From Zarea fungicola (Eukaryota; Ascomycota; Sordariomycetes; Hypocreales; Cordycipitaceae): DNA of 64,000 bases. Within the stretch, counting starts at the first letter, position 1. The number at the start of each line of letters is the position of its first letter. Below are positions 23,029 through 33,015 of the stretch, one piece after another. Both the position numbers and the translations under genes were made by a program. The notes under the pieces were generated by a model. The model had not been told where the DNA came from. It made no database searches and saw only the letters and a program-made list of their open reading frames with translations. The stretch is from the NCBI GenBank assembly GCA_900169235.1, contig FWCC01000063.1, positions 62,001-126,000 on the forward strand, given 5' to 3'.

Positions 23029-24637
23029 TTACTCATTTCTCCTCTTGGGAGTCGGAATTCCATACCAACACACCATCATCGCCACAAATAAGAAAATGAC
23101 AATCGGATGAAGAACCCACGTATCAACCGCCTGCGCAATTAACCCAACCACAAACGGCCCCACAGCACCGCCCATGCTGCCAAAGGCACTGATAGTGCCC
23201 ATGCCACTGAGCGTCTCCCTGCGCGACATGCCGCGCAGGAAGACGGACATGGCGCACGGGTACACGGGGCCGAGCATGACGCCGACAATGGACACGGCGA
23301 CGGCGTTGCCAATGACGTTGGGCACGAGCCACACGAGAAGCTGAAAGACGAGGGCGCCAGCGACGAGGCCGTATACAAAGATCTTCTCGCCGATGCGCTG
23401 GGCCGGCGCGACGAGGAGGAAGCGGCCGAGCGTGATGCCGCCCCAGAAGCCCGCCGTCACGTAGCCGACCGACGCGGGCGTGCCGTCGCGCGCCTCGATG
23501 AGGAACGAAATGACCCAGCCCGAGATGGACACCTCGGCGCCCTGGTAGCAGAAGATGAAGGTGGACCCGAGCAGGACGACGCGCGTCTTGAGGGAGCTGA
23601 ACATGCTCCAGAGGGCCTCCTTGCGGGTGGTGCTTATCTCTGTGTGCCCGGCGCTGCCGTCCGCACCAGAGGCGGTGGCGTGCTGCCGGGCCTGCTCTTC
23701 ATCATAGCCACGAAACGTCCACAGCGCGACGGGGATGCTCAGAGCAAACACAGCCAGCGTGAGGACATAATACCGCGTCCAGGGTGCGTTGGCCGCCGCG
23801 ACAATGGCCGTGGCGACCAGGGGACCAGCAGTTCCGCCGATTCCATAGCAGCCGTGCAGGCAGCCGAGGATAAAGGTGCCGCTAGCGAGGCTACCGCAAA
23901 AGGTGTTGGCGATGGCGACGTTGGTGGCAATTCCGAAGCCGACGAGCAAAAAGGCAAACACAACGACGACAAAAGGCGCGCCAGCAATCATGGGAATATA
24001 GGCGAGGGCCATAAGAAGCGCGGCGAGGCCGAGAGTGCGCGCATGGCCGAGGCTCTGGCGTAGGCTGTCGAGGAAAAAGGCGGCGATTATGAATCCAAGG
24101 GCTTGTCCGACGAAGATGAGGGAGACTCGGGCGTAGCCGATGCCGTAGTATCTGAGGTGAGCAGCGTTAGTACATTGATTGTAATGAGTAGCCAAGTGGC
24201 GCTGGAGAGAGCAAATGCTTTACTCACTTTTCCATGTATGGGATAAGGGCACCGGCAGCACTGTCGCTCATGCCTTCAGCAAGAGCAGAGGCGCATGTTA
24301 GGAGTAGTCTCCATCGATTCATATATGGTTCCCAGACAGTTGGCACGAGTGCTACGGCATCGGCTGGCGCAGCTGGTGAACTAGGACGACTCATCTCCAA
24401 GTCATCATTGAGCACCCGCGAGGGTGGTGAGATGTCCTTGACGGAGGCACCGCTCTCACGAATAGGAAACGACGCAAGTTCAATCTCATCGGCTGGAGGC
24501 GTGTGAGGTGCCGAGTGCGTCTGCTGATACGTTGCAGACGGCGCCGTGAGTGGTGCCGTTGTCTCAGCTGAGAGACGTCGAGCCGGTTCCGCCACGGAGC
24601 GTACCGTCACCAGGCTCTGCAGAACAGTAGAGCTCAT
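23029..24637 (-). CDS. Major facilitator superfamily transporter
   Basis: Two exons: 24637-24228 and 24151-23029, 510 residues. The intron begins GTGAGT, has a perfect ACTAAC branch site and ends CTCAG; it joins IPYMEK to YYGIGYARVS (split Lys codon). About 105 N-terminal residues are cytosolic, Ser/Pro/Thr-rich and acidic. Then come about 11-12 hydrophobic segments starting at WRLLLTCASALAEG, with a central hydrophilic loop (about residues 300-330). FLDSLRQSLGHAR after the second helix fits the MFS loop 2-3 position. The pattern resembles fungal MFS proteins of the yeast Bsc6 type, whose substrate is unknown. Convergent with the BYS1 gene (142 bp apart) and divergent from the secreted orphan at 26979. 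The substrate cannot be told from sequence. Confidence 0.88.
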
Positions 24638-26978
24638 CCCGTGTATCTTGGTGTATGTTCAAGTTTCGAGATTTCGACCGAGGAAAGAACTTTACCCTGA
24701 AAAGAGAACAATAAGACTGGCCGGTGCTTTACATATAATTAAGGTTCTTTTCTTACTCTGGGCTGGTTCAATATGCCGTATGGGAGAGTATTATGAAAAG
24801 GTAAAATACACTACTTGACGTTTGAAAGCGAAGGTTTAACAAGGCTGGAGAGCATTCGGATTTGTCACAAATGAGTAACTCCGTATAGTGCCCACAATGG
24901 ATATTGCACGTTTCTAATTATAATAAGCACCTTAAAAAAGATTGGCGTTTGCCAAGGGGTTTTTTTTGAGTGCGGTCGGCTGAGCAGAAGAGTTGGGGGC
25001 GATGGATTGACGATGTCGGCGAGCGGAGTTGGGCCCGTCGTCGGGTATCGGCTAATGATGGTATTGCATCGGATGCCAAAATGCAGATTTAACAAATCCT
25101 TGGGAAGACTTATTCTTTTAAAAGTAGCTCTGATTATAAACGTCGAATAACGGTTTCCTTAATTTACTAATTAACGTTCTGCGCAAACACGCTGACAAGC
25201 TTTAACAACAAGCGGCCAGCCGCATTCGGTCCGGTTTGTCGGGCCGTTCAAGCCGCCACGTGTAAAACAAGACTATCAGTGTTGACTAAACAAAAGCTGA
25301 AAACGACAAAAAGCCATAAGCGATCCCGGTAGTTCTGGAACATCATTGCGTCTTGCGGAATATCAATATCCAACTTGAATGGGTGTATTCGGCGTGTTAT
25401 CCCATTGGCTGGCGGGCGGAAATACTATTTCAGGAAATGCGGAACGGCCGGCCTGTGGCGCGATGCCTCATTAGCGGGGCGCGGAGATGCCATTACTGCT
25501 TTTTTTTCGTGGCGGTGCGAGGCGAGTGCCCTTTGATCATCGATCGTATAAGCGGGGGTAAGCTTCTTCAACCGATGCATAAATAGTTAGAATTCTTGAA
25601 CCTTTTAGAAGGGGGTGACAAAACAAATTGAATTCATTGACAGTGTGTATAAGAAGAAATGATGGAGCTGGGGGAACAGCGCTGTTGAAGATTTATGAGC
25701 TTGTCAGTTGAGAGTAGCCGATTGTCCAGAGCTGCATGGATATATCACAGACCCAAAAACGCGTAGAAAATATTCTACAGCTACAAAAGTCTATCCGCAA
25801 GCTTACGCCAGTAAAAGACTGGTCCTTTCGACGCGTAGGCAGGCATTACAGGACAGCCATCATGGATGACAGATGACAGGATAAGTAAGGACTTCTTGCA
25901 CAAGCATACCCTGCATTATGTTGCTAGCTTTGGGAACGCGGGTAGACAATCGCATTTTCACATTCCGTGGCAGAAAAAATAATCCGCAATATATAATTTT
26001 GATACACACTGCTACATAGACACTGACTTTCATTGCTTACCCATGGGCCAGGCAATTGCACTACAGGAGTGACATGCAGTTGTATATTGTAGATTGGCGC
26101 GCAGAAACAGGCAAACTCTCTTCATTTTCTGGGTTCAAATGGTTTAACTGCATTTAGTACCATAATGATAGTCCCGTTTAAACCAGCCTAGCCAGAGCAC
26201 GTTTTGCGATCCCATTTGCACGGCTCATCGTTGGCAAAGCACAAGCGTGGCACCGCAACTGCGATTCCGAGTAATCTTCTTCCGGGCACTGACAGAATTC
26301 AGTTGGGGTTCCTGCAATCATTTCGGAATGAGAGTCTGCTCATTCGTCGCGAATAAATGTATCTACTACTAAGGCCCCCTAGATATTGCGGATACGGGCT
26401 GACACACCATCATCCATGGAAACGGCCTTAACATTGCAGAAAAGTTATTATCTCTTTATGAAGACCTCACTTGAGGTCTCCCACACTTCCTGGCCAATAA
26501 GGAGCTGCGAATACTGCTGTAAGAATTCTTGGATTTCGCCCTCGCTGGTAGACATGATTGTTCACCAGAAATGTGACTTTTTCTCTTTACCCCGCCCGCT
26601 GTAGTGAAACGAATCATCCGAAATCAATTAGGAAACCAGGAGCATTGAAAATTCAACCCATGTCGATATAAACGTTTACTTAAATGATTTATCAGGAGGC
26701 CGTGCTGTTACAGGGGTTAATAAGGTTGGGACCGCCCGCTAAAAACTTTGCCGACTGCTAGTTGAACCACACCAGGACAAGCCCTATCGCAATAAGTGTT
26801 CGAAATTTACTACAACAGTTGCAGCTATGAAATAAATATGTTTCTAGCCTGATTGAGAATCAGAAATACCGGGCAAAGGTTGAATGGAATATCACGTGAA
26901 TTGTCACTGCTTGTCACTGATAGATTGGTGCAGTGTACCCACTAGTTACCTCCAGATCGTACATCACGACCAACGGAG
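24638..26978. other. Divergent intergenic region between the MFS transporter and the secreted orphan
   Basis: About 2.3 kb without a supported gene. From 24960 to 25510 there are many CGG and CCG triplets, including CGGCCGGCC at 25445-25453. From 25600 to 26900 it is AT-rich with only short open frames. ACTCCGTA at 24878-24885 is one of the recurring TACGGAGT motifs. Confidence 0.4.
24970..25500 (-). promoter_or_regulatory. CGG/CCG-rich region upstream of the MFS transporter
   Basis: Dense CGG and CCG triplets (for example at 24973, 24977, 25203-25250 and 25445-25453) lie 0.35-0.85 kb upstream of the transporter start. Such triplets are half-sites of fungal Zn2Cys6 regulators. No single spaced pair can be assigned to a known factor, so this is suggestive only. 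Confidence 0.2.
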
Positions 26979-28544
26979 ATGAGCATCAGCACAGCGCTGT
27001 TTAGAGCACCGGCACTCAAATCAGTAACCACAATTCTCCTATTTGTTATGTCGATTTTACATCCAGCTTTAGCAACACACCCGCTTCTCGATATCCAGGA
27101 CGCTCTGGTGACTTCAACAAACCCAGCGCGCAATGATGGAAGCCTAGACTTTGAGCGATGCGCCAGGCTTCACAATTACCTGGTATCCCTAAGTTGGATG
27201 GAAAGGCATCAAAAGACTGCTAGAGACTTGCATGAGCTGCAGGATACCTCAATTTTATACTTTTCCGTGTTTGGCGATGTGGCAGACGACGTCCGTAAAC
27301 GGCTGGATCCTCAATTATGCCAGTTTCTTGAGTTAATAATTGTGCCGTGGATGGAAGATCAATCAGAATTTTTTCTTTGGTTACAGGGCATTGCCTCTCC
27401 TGAAGAGATGCAAGCTGACGGAATTCTTGAAGTCTTTAACAGCGAAGACCAGCAGACGACGGATGGCTTTCCGCCATTTGCGCTGCTGTACCATATGGTC
27501 CCGAACCTTGGGTCGCACCCACTGGGCGTGGTATATGATCAGGAAGCGCGCCGAGTGGCCTTTGTCAACACCATCTGGGAAGTGGACCAAGTCAACCCAA
27601 TAGAAGAACATAGAGAGCACTGGCTGCCCTTGGAACACCTCCTCAGCCACTGGATCGGCCTGGTCCACCGCGGTAAAATCACCATGGGACCGGCCCGATG
27701 GCAAACGGACAGCGTAATAGGTGTCTGGAGACCCGAGGCTTTTGGTGACACCCAAGTCACCAGCACAGTGGACGCATTTCACAGACTCATTTCGGCGATT
27801 GAGCTGCGAATGGCGCCAGAGGCGCTGCTCGTCGTTGACAGCAGTAACCCACTCCTCTCGGATGCCGATATGGATGCTGCCGGCGCGGCGTCCACCTGCT
27901 TCGCCCGGTCCTTTCTTACGAGGGTCCGGACGCCTAGGTTCAGACGGCTGGCACCCGGCATCGAGGTGCCGCACAACGCGGTGGCTTTTGCCTCGCAGCA
28001 GCGGTTTACGCGCCTCGCGTACGACAGAAACGCTGACGGTGATGATACGCCTGTTATAGCGCCAGTGCTCATGTTCGCGTCGGCGGAGCGCCGCACAGTG
28101 GACTTTGACAGCGGCAACCGGTACATTGGCAGGAATCCGTTTCGACGCGAGATGTATCTCCCAGCGGATGACCATGCTACGCCGGCAGGCCTCTACAGCG
28201 AATCAATCAAGCTTGGTGAGATCGATGGCGCGGGCGAGGGGTTCCGGCTTCTGCTGCCGTTTTCACTACAGGGAGGTGACGACGGCGCGAGACTGAGCGA
28301 CGGATCGTCCGTGGTAAAGGGCTCTGTTGCGGATCTGTTTCAACATGGTCTGTTCCCACTGGGATCTGGTGGCGGGCAGCGCGCGCAGAGGTTAGAGAGA
28401 CTCTTTGACGCGTGGACACAATTAGTCCAGAGCGGGGTGTGGGCAGTAGGTGTAGACGGTGTAGAGGGCTCGATGGATGTTTTTAAAGACGCCGATGGCG
28501 CTTCGTCGAGTGACTATTGGATACCGCTAGATACTACTGTATGA
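26979..28544 (+). CDS. Predicted secreted protein of unknown function (521 residues)
   Basis: Single exon. I do not recognise the family. The N-terminus (MSISTALFRAPALKS followed by the hydrophobic VTTILLFVMSILHPALA) looks like a signal peptide with cleavage near ALA-THP, and no other hydrophobic helix is evident. The mature part is acidic, Trp-containing and poor in cysteine (three). Distinctive stretches are WMERHQKTARDLHELQD, ILYFSVFGDVADDVRKRL, HPLGVVYDQEARRVAFVN and FDSGNRYIGRNPFRREMYLP. The mix suggests a globular, possibly enzymatic fold, but I see no catalytic motif I can name. The long open frame with sensible composition throughout, and the clean ATG, argue that it is real. Neighbours are an MFS transporter (divergent) and the TIL protein (convergent, 260 bp apart). 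It could be a host-interaction protein; that is a guess from context. Confidence 0.75.
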   Translation: MSISTALFRAPALKSVTTILLFVMSILHPALATHPLLDIQDALVTSTNPARNDGSLDFERCARLHNYLVSLSWMERHQKTARDLHELQDTSILYFSVFGDVADDVRKRLDPQLCQFLELIIVPWMEDQSEFFLWLQGIASPEEMQADGILEVFNSEDQQTTDGFPPFALLYHMVPNLGSHPLGVVYDQEARRVAFVNTIWEVDQVNPIEEHREHWLPLEHLLSHWIGLVHRGKITMGPARWQTDSVIGVWRPEAFGDTQVTSTVDAFHRLISAIELRMAPEALLVVDSSNPLLSDADMDAAGAASTCFARSFLTRVRTPRFRRLAPGIEVPHNAVAFASQQRFTRLAYDRNADGDDTPVIAPVLMFASAERRTVDFDSGNRYIGRNPFRREMYLPADDHATPAGLYSESIKLGEIDGAGEGFRLLLPFSLQGGDDGARLSDGSSVVKGSVADLFQHGLFPLGSGGGQRAQRLERLFDAWTQLVQSGVWAVGVDGVEGSMDVFKDADGASSSDYWIPLDTTV

Positions 28545-28804
28545 AATCCGACTTGTGCTATAGTGTCTGCTATACGGGACTGAATCGATAGCGAATACTC
28601 GAGGGACGAACAGAAGCGTTCGAAAACGCCGAAAAGATTCTATAGCCGAGTTCGTTGGAACTAGGCAGATTTAGAACTACAGTCTGGTAAAAGCTGCAAA
28701 CAATGGTTATTATTCCAATTCTTGCGAGGCTAACATGCATTTACACAAGTATAAACTGAGGCGAAAATAACGCGACGTAACCATGTTGATAGTTTAACTA
28801 ACAT

Positions 28805-29260
28805 CTAGCTAGGGCTTGGAGGCTGCGTAGCACAAGGGTAGTAAGGGCACTCGTCCAGCGGGACGCACTTCTTTGTGTTCTGATCACAGCAGGTTATTGT
28901 TTGCAATGCAACAATCTACCAAGTTGGCGTTTGGGGTCATATTCTTACCTCATTTCGAAAGAACCCTGGCTTGCAGAAACATCCCATTTGCACAACGAGA
29001 GGGCAGGGCGTGTGGCACCGGGCCGCAACACAACCCTCCAAGCAACTGTTGCTGCCTTTGTAGACCTCGTCAGGCTGCATATGTATTAAAAGAATCATGT
29101 CAGAATGTCCTTGTAGCTTAAGAAAAAGATCGGGGTAGACCAAAAATGTGGTCCAAGATCTGGAATTTTTTGATCTTACGCCACAATTGGGGCAAGCGGA
29201 CGGCCATGCCCAGACGCTGGGAACAGCGAGAACTGCCATGAGAAAGCTTTGCAGCTGCAT
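28805..29260 (-). CDS. Small secreted cysteine-rich protein with TIL (trypsin-inhibitor-like) fold
   Basis: Three small exons: 29260-29180, 29074-28949 and 28879-28805, 93 residues. Both introns are phase 0 with good sites (GTAAGATC...ATGCAG and GTAAGAAT...GATCAG). The spliced protein starts with signal peptide MQLQSFLMAVLAVPSVWA, then WPSACPNCG, PDEVYKGSNSC, CVAARCHTPCP, GCFCKPGFFRNE and NTKKCVPLDECPYYPC, ending in a Pro/Ser tail. The GCFCKPGFFRN-x-CVPLDEC segment is the hallmark of TIL domains, which have ten cysteines in five disulphides; eleven are present here. Known TIL proteins inhibit serine proteases, but some do not, so inhibition is not shown. No single open frame covers this gene, and it would be missed without splicing. 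The two introns remove in-frame non-conserved sequence, which supports the model. Confidence 0.82.
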
Positions 29261-30051
29261 TGTTGATGATTTTAATTGCAGGTTGATATTTCTTTCCGTT
29301 TATTCAAGTGATCGATGTTAGTTTATTGAAGTGTTTTCTTACCTCGAGCACGACGGAAGTCACAGTTATATAATATATCTATACTTTGCACTGGTCCTCG
29401 TATCCTCAGCCTCAGCTGGCGCACCACCTTCGTATGTTGCTGCCAAAACGGTTGCCGATTATCCGTACGGTCTTAAGTCCCTGCCTCTTTTTTTTTTTGG
29501 CCTGAAGCTCAAAAATACAGTATACGCTACTAGGACACCTAATTCGGATCGGAAAATGTCCCGAGTTGTAAGAATCATTCGTTTCCCCTGGCCGCTAGTC
29601 TTGATCGTTGCCAAGCTTGGCTGATTTGCGGGGAATACGGCCAGCCACTTTCATCGCCAAGTCGCCCGGCCGATGTCCCGCGTCATATTCTTTTCTTTTG
29701 GGGCTAGCTTGCTCGTATCACTATAACTTGACCATGTCTTGCACACCTCCTTGCTTTCCCGGTAACTCATTCCTGCTCATTCGCAATTCCCAATGGCTGG
29801 TGACCGACCAATGTGCTGGCCAGCTGAACTGCCGTGTCAGCCACCTTCGGCAATGTTGATCACATTCGCCGGTAAGACGGTGGAATTTCTCGTCTTCCAC
29901 ACCGGTTTCGAAAATAGAACACGAGCGGGCAAAAGCAAAATGCTTGAAACGGTTGAATAAAACTATCTCAAAAAGAAAAGAAAAGAAAAGAAACTTTAAA
30001 AAAGACAACTCCAAATGCTGACGCTCAGAGCGGCCAAAGACAATTTCCGTC
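29261..30051. other. Intergenic region upstream of the TIL gene and downstream of the DUF6604 gene
   Basis: No supported gene. It holds the TIL promoter (just above 29261) and the 3' flank of the DUF6604 gene, with an AAAAG repeat at 29971-29990. Open frames at 29331-29624 and 29608-29859 have no coding character. Confidence 0.4.
29971..29990. repeat. (AAAAG)4 microsatellite
   Basis: Four perfect AAAAG units in tandem, in the 3' flank of the DUF6604 gene. A simple repeat, probably untranslated. Confidence 0.7.
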
Positions 30052-33015
30052 TTACATGATTGAGCACGTATCATATGGGTCGTCGCCTCCCCTCTTCAAA
30101 AAGTGCATTTCTGGTTCTCCTAGTTCCAGCTCTTCCCAGTAGATGTGCTGCAGAAACAAGGCCGGCGGGTTCTCAAACGCCGACGCCATGATGCGCATGA
30201 CCTCATCGTCCAATGACTGGAGCACCAGGTATGTCAACCCCATACGCTTCTTGCTACTCCAGGCGGACACATCCTTGTACGCCCTCAAGTACAGCGGATT
30301 TTTCTTCTCCGACAGTGTTTTCTCAATCTGGGTAAAGAGCGCTATACAGCGCACCATGACCCAGACGAAATTCAGGCTCGACAGGGGTACCGTCCCACAG
30401 ATGTCGTTACACAAGTCCAGCTTCACCAGCTCCAGCAGCTCCAGCAGCGATGTCTCGAGGTTCATCTTGCGGCCGCCGGCTTTGGTGAGAGTCTCGCTCG
30501 TGTAGCCAGCGGGGATGATGGACCGCTCGCCCTTGATATTTTTGTTTCGGAGCTCCTCACGCCTGCGTGGTACCTCAAGGACAGACTCAATAAGTTCTTC
30601 TTCAGAGAATACCTTGCGCGCCCTTCTTATAATCTCTCCATCCTCCATGCGCTTCTTGCCAGTTATTGGATCTGTCAGAATCTTGTGCTGGCTGACCCGA
30701 TGCAGTGCCAGAGAAGAGGGCATCGTAATGTCAGCATCCGGAATGCGATCCGCGTTCCAACCCGCTGCGTTGAGGTTGAGCAAGAGGGAGTTGCGTCTGA
30801 AGAAGGCGTTTTTGCGCAGTGTCCAAAAGTCTTCGTTAGCTTTGGTCTTGGGGTGTCCTATTTTCCAGTCTGATATCCGTGTCTTTAACGCTTGCCCGAA
30901 TTTCTTTGTCGGCGCCTTTCCGCCGCTGAATAACGCATCCGGAAACAATTCCTGCAGAGTTGCAAAAAGCGTAATTGCATTCTTAAGATAGCCTGTCTGG
31001 ACGAGCATGTTGTGCAGATGAAGTAGCAATAGCGGCTCGGAAATCTTGTCAAAGACGGTAAGGCAGCGATGGTACGTCTCACGCAGGGCCTCCTCCAGGC
31101 CGACGCCGCATAGATAGGGGCAGTAATCCCACATGCCATTTACATTTGGCTCAAACCGCGAAGGCGGTACATGAATAGCTGGTCTGAAGCAGTAAGACCT
31201 GCCAAGTGCGTTGTTCAAATCAGCTTGCACGGACTTGAGCAATTCATAATGTGCCTCATGGCGGGAGCGGTCGTTGTGCATGAGGCCATCCTTGATCATA
31301 AGATTTCTGAGAAGATCTACGGGATACAAGAAGCCCTGGCCTATGCGCTTCTCTTCCCTGTCAAGAAATAGCTTTATATCCCTCTGCGCATCGAAGTTAT
31401 CGGGTGGATCTCTGAATTCGTGGCCAAATAGGCCGGTCGCGAGCCAGCCTCGTGACATTGCCATCGAGTCCACGATGCACTGAAGTTGGAAAACATGGTG
31501 CGGCTGAATACGAGACCGAATTTCAGTCCCTTGTTTCTGCATGGCCAGAGCAGTAACAAAGCCAGCAAACTCGTTTAGTCCATACACACGACGATATATT
31601 TCCCAGGGCCCGTCCGGGGACCAGTCAACATCCTCGAGAGGGTAGCGGTTGTTGGTTTCCTTGTTTCGCTGAACAACCACGGAGGAAAAGACATTGACCA
31701 GATCGTATAACCAATTGATGGTAAATGAGCGACGCCATTTGATTCTTTGCTGCAAGCTTGCGCGCCGCACGTTAAAGTTGGGATCCCAACTACCGATGTT
31801 TTGGAGCATTGCTTTGGTGGGCTTGCCGCTCCTCGTCTTCTGATAGTCGAGAACGAAATCGACTAGAGTGTCGTACGTGTGGACTAGGAACAGCTCTCTG
31901 ATGTTGATCTTATGTTCCGTCAAGGGAGTCGTACCTGCAAGATCTTGCTCGACATTATCGACATCGACCTCCTGACCGGGGGCGACCGCGTGGACCACAA
32001 CGCGAAACAGCCCTTCTACCTTGCCAATATCCCCAAGAGTAATAGCCTTCAAAACATTTTCAAACGAGTCGTGTCCAGGAAAGTCAAGAAACATGGCTGC
32101 CGTTGTTCGTTGCACAAGATTGACAGCCATGTTGGACAGGGCGCCAGCCACTGCAGCGTTCAAGTTGTGATACCCGACATCACGCCACTGGGCCTGTACG
32201 TAGCAGCGTAGGGAGCAAATCTCCTGGAATAAAGCATATACGGCAATGAGATAGTCAGTTATTTTGCCCTCTTCATCCTGGGTGATTCGGTAGCTCTCCA
32301 CAGGTATGTCGCCCATGGTTGTTGCCCTGGGTGGCTGCGGATGGTGGGTTGTCTTCTTCTTCTTCTTGCCGCCACCTTTGCCCTTTTTGCCCTTTCCTCC
32401 AGTACGTCTTTGCTGGCGTCTCTTATGAGCTTGCTCCTGCCCCTGGTCAGCATCACTGCCGCTCTCTACATCATCATCAGAGTCATCAATGTCCAGGGCG
32501 GCAAACTTGTTGGAGAACAGGGCTTCTTCCAGCTCGTCCTCTTCATATTTACGACTCTCGCTGGCATTGCTTTTCGCTTTTGATTCCCTCTCTTTTTCCT
32601 CTCTAGCAGCATTGGCATCACGCTCCTTGGTCCATTCTGCGCCGCCAAGTGCCTCGAACGCTTCTACGAGAGCATCGATAAAGTGCTTGTGCGAGGCATT
32701 GCTACGCTCAACGCCGGGATCTGAAGAGCTTATCTGTTGAAATGCTTCGAATGCTTGCGTGCGAGCCTGGATCACAGAATCAAAAAGGGATAGGATCGAT
32801 CTCGGGACAGACTTGAGGCGCCAGGCGATAAGTTTGGAGAGCGCGACAAGCGAGGCGGCAGTCACCTCACCAGTAGTGTTGGGATATTTTGGCGCATCCT
32901 CGGGAAGGTTTTTGGCAGTCCTGATGATAATATTGGATACTCTGACAATCCAGAATATCAGGCGACTAGTATCTCTCTTGTAGGCGAGATATGGGTTGAG
33001 TGGAGTGATTGACAT
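30052..33015 (-). CDS. DUF6604-domain protein of unknown function
   Basis: Single exon, 987 residues from the ATG at 33015. The frame is open seven codons further, but that codon is TTG. The N-terminal part (about 1-330) matches the fungal DUF6604 pattern: PYLAYKRDTSRLIFWIV, a SASHKHF-type segment (NASHKHFIDALVEAFEAL), the NKFAALDIDDSDDD stretch, a very basic low-complexity linker (about 205-235: KKGKGGGKKKKK and similar) and a helical block (YALFQEICSLRCYVQAQW). The remaining 650 or so residues are helical with no domain I can name; distinctive are WDPNFNVRRASLQQRIKWRR and FMHNDRSRHE-like segments. No catalytic motif or membrane helix is seen. The basic linker could be a nuclear localisation signal. 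The family is fungal, expanded in some lineages, and of unknown role. Confidence 0.82.
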   Translation of the reverse strand: MSITPLNPYLAYKRDTSRLIFWIVRVSNIIIRTAKNLPEDAPKYPNTTGEVTAASLVALSKLIAWRLKSVPRSILSLFDSVIQARTQAFEAFQQISSSDPGVERSNASHKHFIDALVEAFEALGGAEWTKERDANAAREEKERESKAKSNASESRKYEEDELEEALFSNKFAALDIDDSDDDVESGSDADQGQEQAHKRRQQRRTGGKGKKGKGGGKKKKKTTHHPQPPRATTMGDIPVESYRITQDEEGKITDYLIAVYALFQEICSLRCYVQAQWRDVGYHNLNAAVAGALSNMAVNLVQRTTAAMFLDFPGHDSFENVLKAITLGDIGKVEGLFRVVVHAVAPGQEVDVDNVEQDLAGTTPLTEHKINIRELFLVHTYDTLVDFVLDYQKTRSGKPTKAMLQNIGSWDPNFNVRRASLQQRIKWRRSFTINWLYDLVNVFSSVVVQRNKETNNRYPLEDVDWSPDGPWEIYRRVYGLNEFAGFVTALAMQKQGTEIRSRIQPHHVFQLQCIVDSMAMSRGWLATGLFGHEFRDPPDNFDAQRDIKLFLDREEKRIGQGFLYPVDLLRNLMIKDGLMHNDRSRHEAHYELLKSVQADLNNALGRSYCFRPAIHVPPSRFEPNVNGMWDYCPYLCGVGLEEALRETYHRCLTVFDKISEPLLLLHLHNMLVQTGYLKNAITLFATLQELFPDALFSGGKAPTKKFGQALKTRISDWKIGHPKTKANEDFWTLRKNAFFRRNSLLLNLNAAGWNADRIPDADITMPSSLALHRVSQHKILTDPITGKKRMEDGEIIRRARKVFSEEELIESVLEVPRRREELRNKNIKGERSIIPAGYTSETLTKAGGRKMNLETSLLELLELVKLDLCNDICGTVPLSSLNFVWVMVRCIALFTQIEKTLSEKKNPLYLRAYKDVSAWSSKKRMGLTYLVLQSLDDEVMRIMASAFENPPALFLQHIYWEELELGEPEMHFLKRGGDDPYDTCSIM

